NCBI GenBank assembly: GCA_049514335.1
Contig: JBEKVE010000092.1
Coordinates: forward strand, 1 to 12,934
Direction of reading: 5' to 3'
DNA from: JBEKVE01 sp049514335
Lineage (GTDB): Bacteria; Actinomycetota; Acidimicrobiia; Acidimicrobiales; UBA8190
Length of the DNA stretch: 12,934 bases
Part shown: positions 1 through 7,141 of the stretch, one piece after another
Position numbering within the stretch: the stretch's first letter is position 1
How the letters are laid out: each line of letters opens with the position of its first letter
Made by a program: the position numbers and the translations under genes
The notes under the pieces: model-generated
Databases searched by the model: none
What the model was told of the DNA's origin: nothing
What the model saw: the letters and a program-made list of their open reading frames with translations, nothing else

Positions 1-1
1 T

Positions 2-2362
2 TCGGCAGACCCTTCGTCTTACACCATCACCTACACTTCGAGCGGCACGTGTGTCGTTCCTGCCGATGTAGACAGCCTGCAGGTGGTCGCGGTGGGCGGC
101 GCTGGCGCTACCGGACAGGACGGTTTCGCCTTCGGCGGGGGGGATGAGCTCAACGGCGGCGCCGGTGGTAGCGGCGCGCAGGTCACTGCTGACATTCCGG
201 TTACCCCCGGCAACACCGAATCCGTCGAAGTGACCAACTCCTCCGAGAGTGGCAGCAACGCTGGCGGCTCTGGCGCAGCCTACGGCGGCAACGGCGGCAG
301 CGGTGGCGGCCTCTCGGGGATCTACAACTGGTCGAGCGGCTGCACGCTCGAAACCTGTGCAGCGGTCGTGGCCGCCGGTGGAGGTGGTGGTGGTGGTGGG
401 GCCGGTGGTGGTCTCTATTCGGGTGGCTACGGTGGTGGCTCCGGTGCAAGTACTGGGACCGGCGGCGACGGCGAGTGCCTAAGCGGCATCACGGGCAGTG
501 AAGGACGTGGCTACAGCGGCGCCATTGGTGGCTACGGAGGAGGGTGCGGCGGGGGCGCCACACCGAGCGAAAGTGACGGCGGCGACGCGTCCCTTTGCAC
601 CGTCAACTGCAACATCTACGACGGCGGTGGCGGGGGCGGCGGTGCCGGTTACTACAGCGGCGCCGGTGGCAACTACGCCACCGATGGCGAGGCGTTCGGC
701 GCCCCTTGCGACTACTGCGCCGGCTACGGTGGTGGGGGCGGGGGTAGTGGCTCGAGCTTCGTCGAGGCTGGCGCCAGCGACGTATCGATCGTCAGCGGTT
801 CCGGCACGCAGTCAGTGACCATCTCCTACACTGTCCTCGACCCCCAGGCGATCACCTTCGGTGCGCCCACCTCGGGTGTGGTAGGCGGCTCGACAACACT
901 CTCTGCGACCGGCGGGGCGTCTGGCAGCCCGGTGGTCTTCAGCATCGACGCCTCGACAGAGGCCGGAGTCTGCAACGTGTCGGGAACAAACGACACAACG
1001 CTCAACTACACCTCGGCGGGCACATGTGTGATCGATGCCAATCAGGCGGGTAACGCCACCTACTCAGCTGCACCTCAGGCGCAGCAGTCGGTCTCGGTGG
1101 GCCAGGCCACGCCCACCACGCCCACCATCGCCAACCTGCCCACCTCGGGCACCTATGGGGGCGGCTTCACGGCCACGGTCTCGACCACCGGGGACGGGAC
1201 CACATCGGTCACCTCGTCGACCACGTCGGTGTGCACGGCCTCGGGCCTCAGCGTCTTCTACGTCGGGGTAGGGACGTGCACCTTGACCCCCCACGTGGCC
1301 GCCGGCACCGACTACAGCGCCGCCAGTGGTAGCCCCGTGAGCTTCGCCATCGGCCCGCCCGCCCCCACCACGCCCACCATCGCCATCACCGGGTCGCCTC
1401 TTACCGCGTCCCCCGGCCCGGTCACCTACAGCGTGACCGTCACCGGGAGCGGGGCCACCCCGACCGGGTCGGTCGCCGTCTCCGACAACCAGGGCGGGAG
1501 CTGCTCGATCCCCTCGCTCAGCGCCGGGTCGGGGAGCTGCACCATCGACGAGAGCGCCTCACTAAGCCCCTATACGACCACCGCCAGCTACTCCGGGGAC
1601 GGCAACTACAACCCGGGCACCGCCTCCGCCACCCTCACGGCTGCTTTCTGTGAGGCAGGCACCGGCTGCTCGGCCACTGCGCAAAGCGTCAGCCAGGCGG
1701 TGACGGTGACCGGCACCGCCGGGGCGACCCCGGCCGCCGTGGCACTCACGGTGTCTCCTCAGGCCCTCAACTGCGGAACGGACTTCAGCTACGTGGCCCC
1801 GGTGGCCTCGCTTACCGACAGAGGCCTTAAGCCTGGTTCGGACGTGACCGTGACCGACACGGTGCCCGACCTCCCCTCCACGAAGGGGGCCGTCGTCTGC
1901 TACCAGCCGATAGAGGCGTCGCCACCACCGCCCGCCTTCCTCAAGAAGTGCCTCCACGGGGCGCATCTCGTCGCTCCGTGCTACCAGTCCATCTCCGAAG
2001 TGTCCGGGAGCGTGGTGATTACGCTGGAGCTGCCCACCGGGGACCCCCGCTTCCACGTCGGCGCCGAGACGCCCTCGGTGGCCAGTGTCAGTCCCACCTT
2101 GGCCAAGCCGGGCAAGAAGCTCACCATCAAGGGGGAGAACCTCTCCGAGGTCACGGGTGTGACCATCGGTAGGGTTCCGGCCCAGATCACCGCGACCGCA
2201 CCGACCAAGGTGACCGTGAACGTGCCCGCCGGGTCCGAGGGAGGGGTCGTCGTGGTCTCCAGCTCGGCCGGGGTGGCAGTAGGGCCATCGGTCACCGTCT
2301 CCGCAGCACGAATCCGTCTGCTCTCCTCGAAACCCAGGCGATACGAGCACCGAAGACGCTGA
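2..2362 (+). CDS. Glycine-rich, Ig-like and IPT/TIG domain surface protein (5' end outside window)
   Basis: The frame is open from base 2, with 27 sensible codons before the first possible internal start (GTG at 83), so the true start and signal peptide lie upstream. The visible 786 residues run as follows. Residues about 28-270 are a glycine-rich domain with GGGGGG runs and scattered CxxxC-like cysteines; its closing GGGGGSGSSF and ISYT match the ALK/LTK-type glycine-rich family (PF12810). Two Ig-like modules follow at about 282-370 and 371-453, each with a conserved cysteine pair, then a Big_3-type Ig repeat at about 455-550 (GSVAV, YSGDGNYNPG). A cysteine-containing segment (VCYQP, KKC, APCYQS) spans about 570-690, and an IPT/TIG domain about 687-775. 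The C terminus is basic (RRYEHRRR) with no membrane helix or sortase motif, so release or non-covalent retention is likelier than anchoring. An adhesin or matrix role is inferred from architecture only. Confidence 0.85.
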   Translation, partial: SADPSSYTITYTSSGTCVVPADVDSLQVVAVGGAGATGQDGFAFGGGDELNGGAGGSGAQVTADIPVTPGNTESVEVTNSSESGSNAGGSGAAYGGNGGSGGGLSGIYNWSSGCTLETCAAVVAAGGGGGGGGAGGGLYSGGYGGGSGASTGTGGDGECLSGITGSEGRGYSGAIGGYGGGCGGGATPSESDGGDASLCTVNCNIYDGGGGGGGAGYYSGAGGNYATDGEAFGAPCDYCAGYGGGGGGSGSSFVEAGASDVSIVSGSGTQSVTISYTVLDPQAITFGAPTSGVVGGSTTLSATGGASGSPVVFSIDASTEAGVCNVSGTNDTTLNYTSAGTCVIDANQAGNATYSAAPQAQQSVSVGQATPTTPTIANLPTSGTYGGGFTATVSTTGDGTTSVTSSTTSVCTASGLSVFYVGVGTCTLTPHVAAGTDYSAASGSPVSFAIGPPAPTTPTIAITGSPLTASPGPVTYSVTVTGSGATPTGSVAVSDNQGGSCSIPSLSAGSGSCTIDESASLSPYTTTASYSGDGNYNPGTASATLTAAFCEAGTGCSATAQSVSQAVTVTGTAGATPAAVALTVSPQALNCGTDFSYVAPVASLTDRGLKPGSDVTVTDTVPDLPSTKGAVVCYQPIEASPPPPAFLKKCLHGAHLVAPCYQSISEVSGSVVITLELPTGDPRFHVGAETPSVASVSPTLAKPGKKLTIKGENLSEVTGVTIGRVPAQITATAPTKVTVNVPAGSEGGVVVVSSSAGVAVGPSVTVSAARIRLLSSKPRRYEHRRR
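1112..1385 (+). repeat. 22-base direct repeat at starts of two Ig-like modules
   Basis: An identical 22-base segment occurs at 1112-1133 and 1364-1385 and encodes PTTPTIA in both places, at the opening of two consecutive Ig-like modules. The repeat is in frame, about 252 bases apart (84 codons, one Ig-like module). It suggests module duplication inside the gene or gene conversion at the linker. The rest of the two modules has diverged considerably. Confidence 0.7.
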
Positions 2363-2427
2363 TACCGACGACCCGGAATGGGGATGCCGGTCCCGAGCGG
2401 CCCGGCGGTTGGCCTTGGTCGACGAGG

Positions 2428-2680
2428 TTAGGGCATCCGATACTCGGGGTTCTGCTCGCTCTCCGATGCGCCGATCGCCCTTTCAGCGCCCTCCATCGGT
2501 TGACCGCACTCCTCCACGCCCGTCCGCTCGTAATGTTCACCGCCGACGATCCCGGGCGGGGCCAGCCCCTACGAAGCCCGGGGGATGCGGGGGTTTGATG
2601 CCCGGGGCCACAGCCTCCATCGGGTGATCTCGATCGGCCTGAGGTTGATCGGGCTGCCACCGTCAGGGCGCACAGAACCG
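2428..2680 (+). repeat. Dispersed intergenic repeat, full copy A
   Basis: This non-coding stretch aligns almost end to end with copy B at 5333-5580. A head (2437-2459, containing GATACTCGGGGTTCTGCTCG) is followed by a core at 2522-2560 that matches 5427-5465 in 38 of 39 bases. A tail (2621-2640, CGGGTGATCTCGATCGGCCT) follows, with an end box near 2666-2680 (GCGCACAGAACCGG). CCCGGGC at 2551-2557 can pair with GCCCGGG at 2576-2582, giving a 7-bp stem. I see no terminal inverted repeats, no target duplication and no gene in it. It could be a MITE-like element, a structured RNA or a decayed mobile-element end. Confidence 0.8.
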
Positions 2681-2797
2681 GCATCACTTCCGAGCGGCTG
2701 GTAGGCACGCCTTTTCCGAATCCCCACCCCACTCGATGTGGTTCTCTGTCCACCTGAAGGTCGTGTTGACACCACTGGCCCACAGGTGACAGCACGC

Positions 2798-2826
2798 TTG
2801 TCACCAGGGTCTTCGCCCCATACTTT
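2798..2826 (+). promoter_or_regulatory. Probable promoter of the ABC permease, leaderless
   Basis: TTGTCA at 2798-2803 and TACTTT at 2821-2826 are separated by exactly 17 bases and match the primary-sigma -35 and -10 consensus at five of six and four of six positions. Six bases after the -10 box comes the GTG at 2833, so the predicted transcription start coincides with the first base of the start codon. This fits a leaderless mRNA, common in Actinomycetota, and explains why no Shine-Dalgarno sequence is seen. A second TTGACA at 2766-2771 has no good -10 partner. Confidence 0.55.
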
Positions 2827-2832
2827 GCCTCT

Positions 2833-5268
2833 GTGGGGAGATTGCGCGGCGCCACCGTCTGGGCCGGCAGTGACATGCGACGACGGTGGCGGTCGCTGCT
2901 CGTCCTCGCCCTGCTGGCCGGGCTCACCTCGGCCCTGGCCATGGCGGCGGCCGCCGGGGCCCGGCGCACCGACACGGCGCTCACCCGCCTGGAGACAACC
3001 ACCAACGCCATGGACGCAATCGTGTTCGCCAGCCAGAGTGGCGACGACGAACCCAACTGGAGGTCTCTCGAACGCCGGCCCGAAGTGGCCCAGCTGGCGC
3101 CCTGGGACCTCATGTTCGGGACGTCGTCCGGACAGTCTGTCATCTTCTTCGGGTCCGACGACGGCCGGTGGCTGGGAACGGTGGACCGGCCGGTGGTCCT
3201 GTCGGGGCACATGTTCGACCCCAGGTCCGACGACGAGATGGTGGTCGACGAGCAGGTGGCGGCGCAGGCGCACCTGAAAGTCGGCGACGTGGTCCCCTTC
3301 GCCGCCTATGCCCCCGACCAGCCCAACACCTCCGGACCGGCGCTCGGGGCCAAGGTCGACCTGCACGTCACCGGCATCGTACGTGACGTCGACGAGTACC
3401 TCTTCACCCCCGGGGCGCTCGTGTCCCCCGGCGTCATCTCCCACTACCGCAGTGACATGCTCCTGCTCGACAACGCCATGGTCCGCCTCCGTCACGGAGA
3501 AGCCGACATGGCGGCACTGCGCCGCGACGCCAACGCGTTGGTGGCGCCGGGCGTGCCCGTGCTCGATCTGCACAGCGCTAGCCGCCGGGTCACCACGACG
3601 CTGGCCGTCGAGCGCCTGTCGCTTTCGATGCTCGCAGCCGCCATCGCGATAGCCGGCGGCCTGCTGGTGGCCCAGGTGCTCCTGCGGTCGGCGTCGCTCG
3701 TCGGCCAGGACGCCGGTGCGCTCCGGGCCATGGGAATGACAAGGCGTGACGTCGCCACCGCCGCCGTGCTGTCGCACGTCCCCACGGTGGTGGGCGCCGC
3801 AGTGGTGGCGGGCGTGGCCGCAGTCACCCTGTCGCCGCTGTTCCCCATCGGTGAGGCACGCGACATCGATCCCGATGTCGGCGTCCATGCCGACTGGGTC
3901 GTGCTCGGCATCGGGCTGGCAGTCACGCTCCTCGTCCTCGTGGCGGCCACGTGGATCATGGGACTGCTCACAGCGCGCCGGGAGGTCCGCTACGTGGAGC
4001 GGCGGAGCTCAGCCTTTGCCACGTGGCTGCGTGGCAAGGGACCCGTGCCCGTCTGGCTCGGCGCCCGGATGGCCCTCGAGCGCGGGCCGGGCGCCAGAAG
4101 TGTGGCGACGCTGCCCGCGCTGGTGGGTGCCATCGTGGGCGTGCTCGGTGTGGTGGGCGCCCTGACGGTCGATCACGCCATCCGCACGACACTGGCGAAT
4201 CCGCGGCTCGTGGGGGTGAGTTGGGGGATGACCGTGACGCCACCGCCCAATGCACTCACGCCCACGTCCGTGACACCGCAGCTGCTCGCCCAGGTGCGCC
4301 GGGCGGCACCGAGATCGGCCCTCGCCGTCGTTCGACGCGACGTGGTCGACGTCAACGGTGTCGGCGCCCCCGCCTACTCGGTCCTCGACGACGGACAGCA
4401 GTCCCCTCCGATCTCCCTCACCACCCTGAGCGGCCGGCCTCCCCACGCCGCCGGCGAGGCCGACATCGGGCCGGGCACGGCAGAACTGCTGGGGGTGCAC
4501 GTCGGCAGCTGGGTCACCGTCGCCCACCGGGCCCGTGTGCACATCGTGGGTGAAGCACTGCTGCCGGCCGACGTGCATTCGGAATTCGACGAGGGGTTGT
4601 GGCTCACCCCGCGTGCGTTCGACGCATTGGTACCCCCCAACTCGCCGTCCTCCCCTGACGAACTGGTGGTGGTGCGCTTCCCAGCCGCGGGTGGTGGCGA
4701 GTCCATGGCGCTCGCCGTTGCCGAATACGTGCAGCAGTACGACAACCTTCCCCCCGGTTCGAATCCGGACGTCCGCTTCGTCGACGCGCTCGGCGGGTTG
4801 AACTCGCCACTGGGATCGAACGTGAACCCGCCGACGATCCCGCTGGAGTTGGTCAATCTCCAAAACGTGGAGCTGTTACCCACCCTCCTCGGCATCAGCT
4901 TGGCCGCCCTGGCCGTCGCCGCCCTGGCCTACGTCCTCGTGGTCACGGGCCGCTCGCGACGACGCGAGTTCGCCGTGCTGCGGGCCATGGGCCTCAACGG
5001 TGCGGGAGCCCGGCTGGTCGTGTACTCCCAGGCCATCACGATTGCGGCGGTGGGTCTGTTGGTCGGACTCCCGTTGGGGGTAGCGGTGGCTCGATGGGCC
5101 TGGGCCGGCGTGGCGGATCGCGTCCCGTTGGTCTACGTGGCGCCGTTCTGGCTGACCGTGGTCCTGCTCGCCATTCCGGCCTTCTTGCTAGTGGCCGTCG
5201 TGGTGGCGCTTTGGCCGGCGCGCAGCGTCGTGCGGTCCCGACCGGCGGTCGAGTTGCGCACGGAGTGA
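2833..5268 (+). CDS. FtsX/MacB-like ABC transporter permease
   Basis: The 811-residue product has the two-unit FtsX permease layout. An N-terminal membrane helix at about 21-43 follows a basic RRRWRS patch and ends at the GARRTDTAL motif typical of actinobacterial family members. An extracytoplasmic MacB-like segment covers about 45-255. A first three-helix FtsX unit lies at about 262-380, with LRAMGM at 297-302. A further helix at 425-445 leads into a second extracytoplasmic segment of about 450-675. The C-terminal three-helix unit at about 683-800 has LRAMGL at 716-721. GTG at 2833 is chosen because the family normally has 10-15 residues before the RRRWRS patch and because a promoter sits at leaderless distance; ATG at 2875 would cut into this patch. 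The protein would work with a LolD/MacB-type ATPase exporting lipids, lipoproteins or peptides, or remodelling the envelope, but no ATPase gene is adjacent. The substrate cannot be told. Confidence 0.88.
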   Translation: MGRLRGATVWAGSDMRRRWRSLLVLALLAGLTSALAMAAAAGARRTDTALTRLETTTNAMDAIVFASQSGDDEPNWRSLERRPEVAQLAPWDLMFGTSSGQSVIFFGSDDGRWLGTVDRPVVLSGHMFDPRSDDEMVVDEQVAAQAHLKVGDVVPFAAYAPDQPNTSGPALGAKVDLHVTGIVRDVDEYLFTPGALVSPGVISHYRSDMLLLDNAMVRLRHGEADMAALRRDANALVAPGVPVLDLHSASRRVTTTLAVERLSLSMLAAAIAIAGGLLVAQVLLRSASLVGQDAGALRAMGMTRRDVATAAVLSHVPTVVGAAVVAGVAAVTLSPLFPIGEARDIDPDVGVHADWVVLGIGLAVTLLVLVAATWIMGLLTARREVRYVERRSSAFATWLRGKGPVPVWLGARMALERGPGARSVATLPALVGAIVGVLGVVGALTVDHAIRTTLANPRLVGVSWGMTVTPPPNALTPTSVTPQLLAQVRRAAPRSALAVVRRDVVDVNGVGAPAYSVLDDGQQSPPISLTTLSGRPPHAAGEADIGPGTAELLGVHVGSWVTVAHRARVHIVGEALLPADVHSEFDEGLWLTPRAFDALVPPNSPSSPDELVVVRFPAAGGGESMALAVAEYVQQYDNLPPGSNPDVRFVDALGGLNSPLGSNVNPPTIPLELVNLQNVELLPTLLGISLAALAVAALAYVLVVTGRSRRREFAVLRAMGLNGAGARLVVYSQAITIAAVGLLVGLPLGVAVARWAWAGVADRVPLVYVAPFWLTVVLLAIPAFLLVAVVVALWPARSVVRSRPAVELRTE

Positions 5269-5332
5269 GGCCCGTCCAAGTGCGCGCAAAGTGTCGTTCC
5301 CGGCCGGTTTCTGAGAGGCATCGGCGAGGGCT

Positions 5333-5580
5333 TTAGGGCGCCCGGTACTCAGGGATCTGCTCGCCCTCCATCTGCGTCGACCGTCCCCGGCGACGCCCCA
5401 ATCGGTGGGCCGCATACCCCACGCCGGTCCGCTCGTAATGTTCACCACCGACGATCCCGGGCGGGCCAGCCTCACGAAGCCCGAGGGTTGCGGAGCCTCG
5501 ATGCCCGGGCCAGGCAGCCTCCAACGGGTGATCTCGACCGGCCTCGGGGTGGCTGGGCTGGTCCTGCGAGGGGTGCGCAG
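5333..5580 (+). repeat. Dispersed intergenic repeat, full copy B
   Basis: This is the second near-complete copy of the element at 2428-2680, in the same orientation, placed about 65 bases after the permease stop. The head is at 5342-5364, the core at 5427-5465 (one difference from copy A), the tail at 5525-5544 and the end box at about 5570-5580 (GGGGTGCGCAG). The stem arms are CCCGGGC (5456-5462) and GCCCGAG (5479-5485). The one change relative to copy A would be a G-U wobble if the minus strand is the RNA. An internal near-duplication is visible, with GATCCCGGGCGGGCCAGCC around 5454 and a related segment around 5500. No ORF is conserved between the copies. Confidence 0.8.
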
Positions 5581-5609
5581 ATCAGATCCTTTACGAGTGG
5601 GCGCTGACT

Positions 5610-5639
5610 TTGCCGCTCGGTGCACGTCGGATCTATGAC
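5610..5639 (+). promoter_or_regulatory. Candidate promoter of the PPOX-family gene
   Basis: TTGCCG at 5610-5615 and TATGAC at 5634-5639 are separated by 18 bases, a plausible -35/-10 pair. It would give a transcript starting near 5646 with a leader of about 35 bases that includes the Shine-Dalgarno sequence. It lies just past repeat copy B. The match is moderate and this is a prediction only. Confidence 0.35.
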
Positions 5640-5666
5640 ATGACATTGAGGGGACCGCCCAACTAC

Positions 5667-5676
5667 GAGGAGAGGA
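5667..5676 (+). promoter_or_regulatory. Ribosome binding site of the PPOX-family gene
   Basis: GAGGAGAGGA lies just upstream of overlapping start candidates GTG (5680) and ATG (5683). AGGAG at 5668-5672 is 7 bases from the GTG and 10 from the ATG; AGAGGA at 5671-5676 is 6 bases from the ATG. Both starts are usable and the product differs by one residue. Confidence 0.65.
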
Positions 5677-5682
5677 CGCGTG

Positions 5683-6207
5683 ATGGAGGTCATCAACTTG
5701 GGAGCAACAGATGGGCTACCACCCGTGCGATGGGACACTGTCATCGAAAAGCTAGATGCCGGATCGTCGCCAGCACCAGACGCGCACAACGCTCGCACTA
5801 CGTGGCTAGCGACAGTCAACGATGACGGGAGTCCACACATAACCGCGGTCGGCGCCCTCTGGCTGGACGGCACGTTCTGGTTCCAGACTGGCGCGGGCAC
5901 CAGAAAGGCCCGCAACGTGGCGCGTGATCCCCACTGTTCGATCGCTTTGTCAATCCACGATGCGGACTTGGTCTTCGAAGGTGATGCAGCGCGGGTATCT
6001 GACCCCAGAATGGTGGCGCGCATCGCACAGGCGTGGGCGGACCAGGGTTGGCCGGCGGAACTTGACGCGGGGGGTTCCGGCATCACTGCACCGTTCAACG
6101 CACCGTCGCAAGGACCACCGCCGTGGAATGTGTATCGAGTCGATCCGCGCTCGGCGATCGTAACGTTGGCCACAGAACCCGGAGGCCTCACTCGCTTCAA
6201 GTTCTGA
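5683..6207 (+). CDS. Pyridoxamine 5'-phosphate oxidase-like split-barrel protein (FMN or F420 type)
   Basis: This 174-residue protein has the split beta-barrel pattern of the PNPOx-like family. WLATVNDDGSPHITAV (41-56) is the first strand pair. ALWLDGTFWFQTGAGTRKARNVARDPHCSIAL (58-89) includes the phosphate/cofactor-binding TRKARNV segment, and VFEGDAARVSD (97-107) follows. The C-terminal PPWNVYRVDPRSAIV also fits small actinobacterial members that bind FMN or F420. The likely role is a cytoplasmic, probably dimeric oxidoreductase acting on an unknown small molecule; true PdxH function is not supported. ATG at 5683 was chosen, with GTG at 5680 an equal alternative. It is an isolated gene with its own RBS. 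Codon use is odd for the window: three CTA leucine codons and one ATA isoleucine codon fall in the first 55 codons, which could mean recent acquisition. Confidence 0.82.
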   Translation: MEVINLGATDGLPPVRWDTVIEKLDAGSSPAPDAHNARTTWLATVNDDGSPHITAVGALWLDGTFWFQTGAGTRKARNVARDPHCSIALSIHDADLVFEGDAARVSDPRMVARIAQAWADQGWPAELDAGGSGITAPFNAPSQGPPPWNVYRVDPRSAIVTLATEPGGLTRFKF

Positions 6208-6445
6208 CGTTTGCCGGAGACGCCGAGATCGCCCAGGACGTGTCGGTACCAGTCGAGGTTCTGACCTCAGCCCGGCGATCCGGAGGGTATCCGGTACTCG
6301 GGGATCTCGTACGAGACGATTGTTGGAGTTACCCAGGTGGGAAGTGTCGTCTGTCAGGGCCTCAGCGGAGGGCCAACCCGCTCGATAACGACGACTCAGA
6401 GTGATCCCAGATAGCTCCCCCCAACTGATCCATCGGACAGTGCGC
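6208..6445. other. Convergent intergenic region with partial repeat head
   Basis: This gap lies between two genes that end toward each other. I see no ORF with coding character and no clear rho-independent terminator. At 6291-6313 the sequence CCGGTACTCGGGGATCTCGT closely matches the head of repeat copies A and B (5342-5364), in the same orientation. The core does not follow it, so this is a fragment or decayed copy. Confidence 0.55.
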
Positions 6446-6733
6446 CTACTTGGCCCAGAGCACCTCGAACAGCCTCGTCTCGGGAGGAGCCTTGGCGTTT
6501 CCGGCAAGGTGCTCATTGAGCCGAGGTCGGACGACTCCCGCAGCGTTATCGGCGTGCTCTTGCGTGTCCCAGAGCACATAGATCCCGTAATCACCCTCTC
6601 CGTGGTCTCCGAAGACCGTGACGGCCTGACAGCCCGGTTGCAACGAAATGATCGGTGCCAGTTCTTCGGCCAGTTCTTGCGCCTTCGCCTCGTTTCCCGG
6701 TTCGAGCGAAAACCTGACCAGACGTGCGTACAT
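6446..6733 (-). CDS. Antibiotic biosynthesis monooxygenase (ABM) domain protein
   Basis: The 95-residue product is the usual size of a single ABM domain with a dimeric alpha+beta barrel fold. The first strand is YARLVRFSLEPG (2-13). It is followed by the helix AKAQELAEELAPIISLQPG, then the strand pair CQAVTVFGD and GDYGIYVLWDTQEHAD, a final helix around RPRLNEHLAG, and the strand ETRLFEVLWAK. The ATG at 6731-6733 is supported by a strong Shine-Dalgarno sequence 7 bases upstream. ABM-fold proteins include quinone and heme-degrading monooxygenases as well as stress proteins of unknown substrate, so the exact reaction cannot be given. It stands alone, convergent with the PPOX-family gene, and fragments of the dispersed repeat lie on both sides. 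Confidence 0.8.
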   Translation of the reverse strand: MYARLVRFSLEPGNEAKAQELAEELAPIISLQPGCQAVTVFGDHGEGDYGIYVLWDTQEHADNAAGVVRPRLNEHLAGNAKAPPETRLFEVLWAK

Positions 6734-6740
6734 CGAGAGA

Positions 6741-6747
6741 CCTCCTC
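6741..6747 (-). promoter_or_regulatory. Strong ribosome binding site of the ABM-domain gene
   Basis: On the minus strand GAGGAGG sits 7 bases before the ATG, close to the ideal anti-16S match, and fixes the start. Immediately upstream lies a short inverted repeat, GCTCG-ACTGA-CGAGC (6749-6763), of unknown meaning. Confidence 0.75.
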
Positions 6748-7141
6748 AGCTCGACTGACGAGCAGACAGTTTGCCCTCCCGACGAGGCCGAAGCACCTGT
6801 TGGGGCCAGGGCCGAGGAAGCCGCCCTGGAAGTGCTTCGGGCTCAACCAGTCGACGCAACGGCCAGAGTCAGGTCAGATAGCGCAGAATCGGGGGACCCG
6901 GTCGGGCGTCATCCGGGGCCGGGTGTCCCCGACATCGTCTCACGGATCAGCCCACGATGACGGTCACGGCGCTCATAATCGTCCCGTCGGGTGATCTCGG
7001 GCGGCCCTCCGAATCGCAGCGAGAGGGCGACCGCCTCGCAGGGCCACTGGATCTCCAAAGCGGAGACCGAGGGCTCGACGACCCGTGCGCTCTTTCTCAT
7101 GGGTCCTCGAGGCGCCGCTCATCATGGTGGCCCCGACGTCG
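6748..7141. other. Intergenic region with degenerate repeat copy
   Basis: No supported gene is seen between the ABM-domain gene and the end of the hydrolase gene. At 6884-7008 lies a compact, diverged version of the dispersed repeat. It has a head-like CAGAATCGGGGGACCCGG (6886-6903), a core-like GCTCATAATCGTCCCG (6970-6985) and a tail CGGGTGATCTCGGGCGGCCC (6988-7007), all in the plus orientation as in copies A and B. The remaining sequence (6764-6883, 7010-7141) shows nothing I can name, including no clear terminator for the hydrolase gene. Confidence 0.5.

Noticed and set aside
1562..2350. Minus-strand open frame (262 codons) antisense to the Ig/IPT protein
   Set aside because: Its Gly/Arg/His-rich composition follows from the complementary codons of the real gene, and it has no family resemblance or start signal.
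2363..2400. Possible rho-independent terminator after the Ig/IPT gene (GACCCGG ... CCGGTC)
   Set aside because: The stem needs a bulge and no U-tract follows, so it cannot be called.
2569..3888. Long minus-strand open frame (439 codons) across repeat A and the start of the permease
   Set aside because: It is antisense to a clear membrane permease, has Arg/Gly/His-rich composition without domains, and starts inside the permease gene; it is a high-GC shadow frame.
4756..4766. tRNA-like T-loop GGTTCGAATCC
   Set aside because: It lies inside the permease coding sequence, and no acceptor, anticodon or D arm can be built around it.
2428..5580. Integron attC cassette array as an explanation for the repeats between genes
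   Set aside because: The core-site consensus and the characteristic imperfect palindrome of attC are not seen, the repeat is longer than usual attC sites, and no integrase is present in the window.
5950..6846. Minus-strand frame of 298 codons spanning the PPOX gene, the convergent gap and the ABM gene
   Set aside because: It overlaps two well-supported genes in other frames, is rich in Arg and Ser, and shows no domain.
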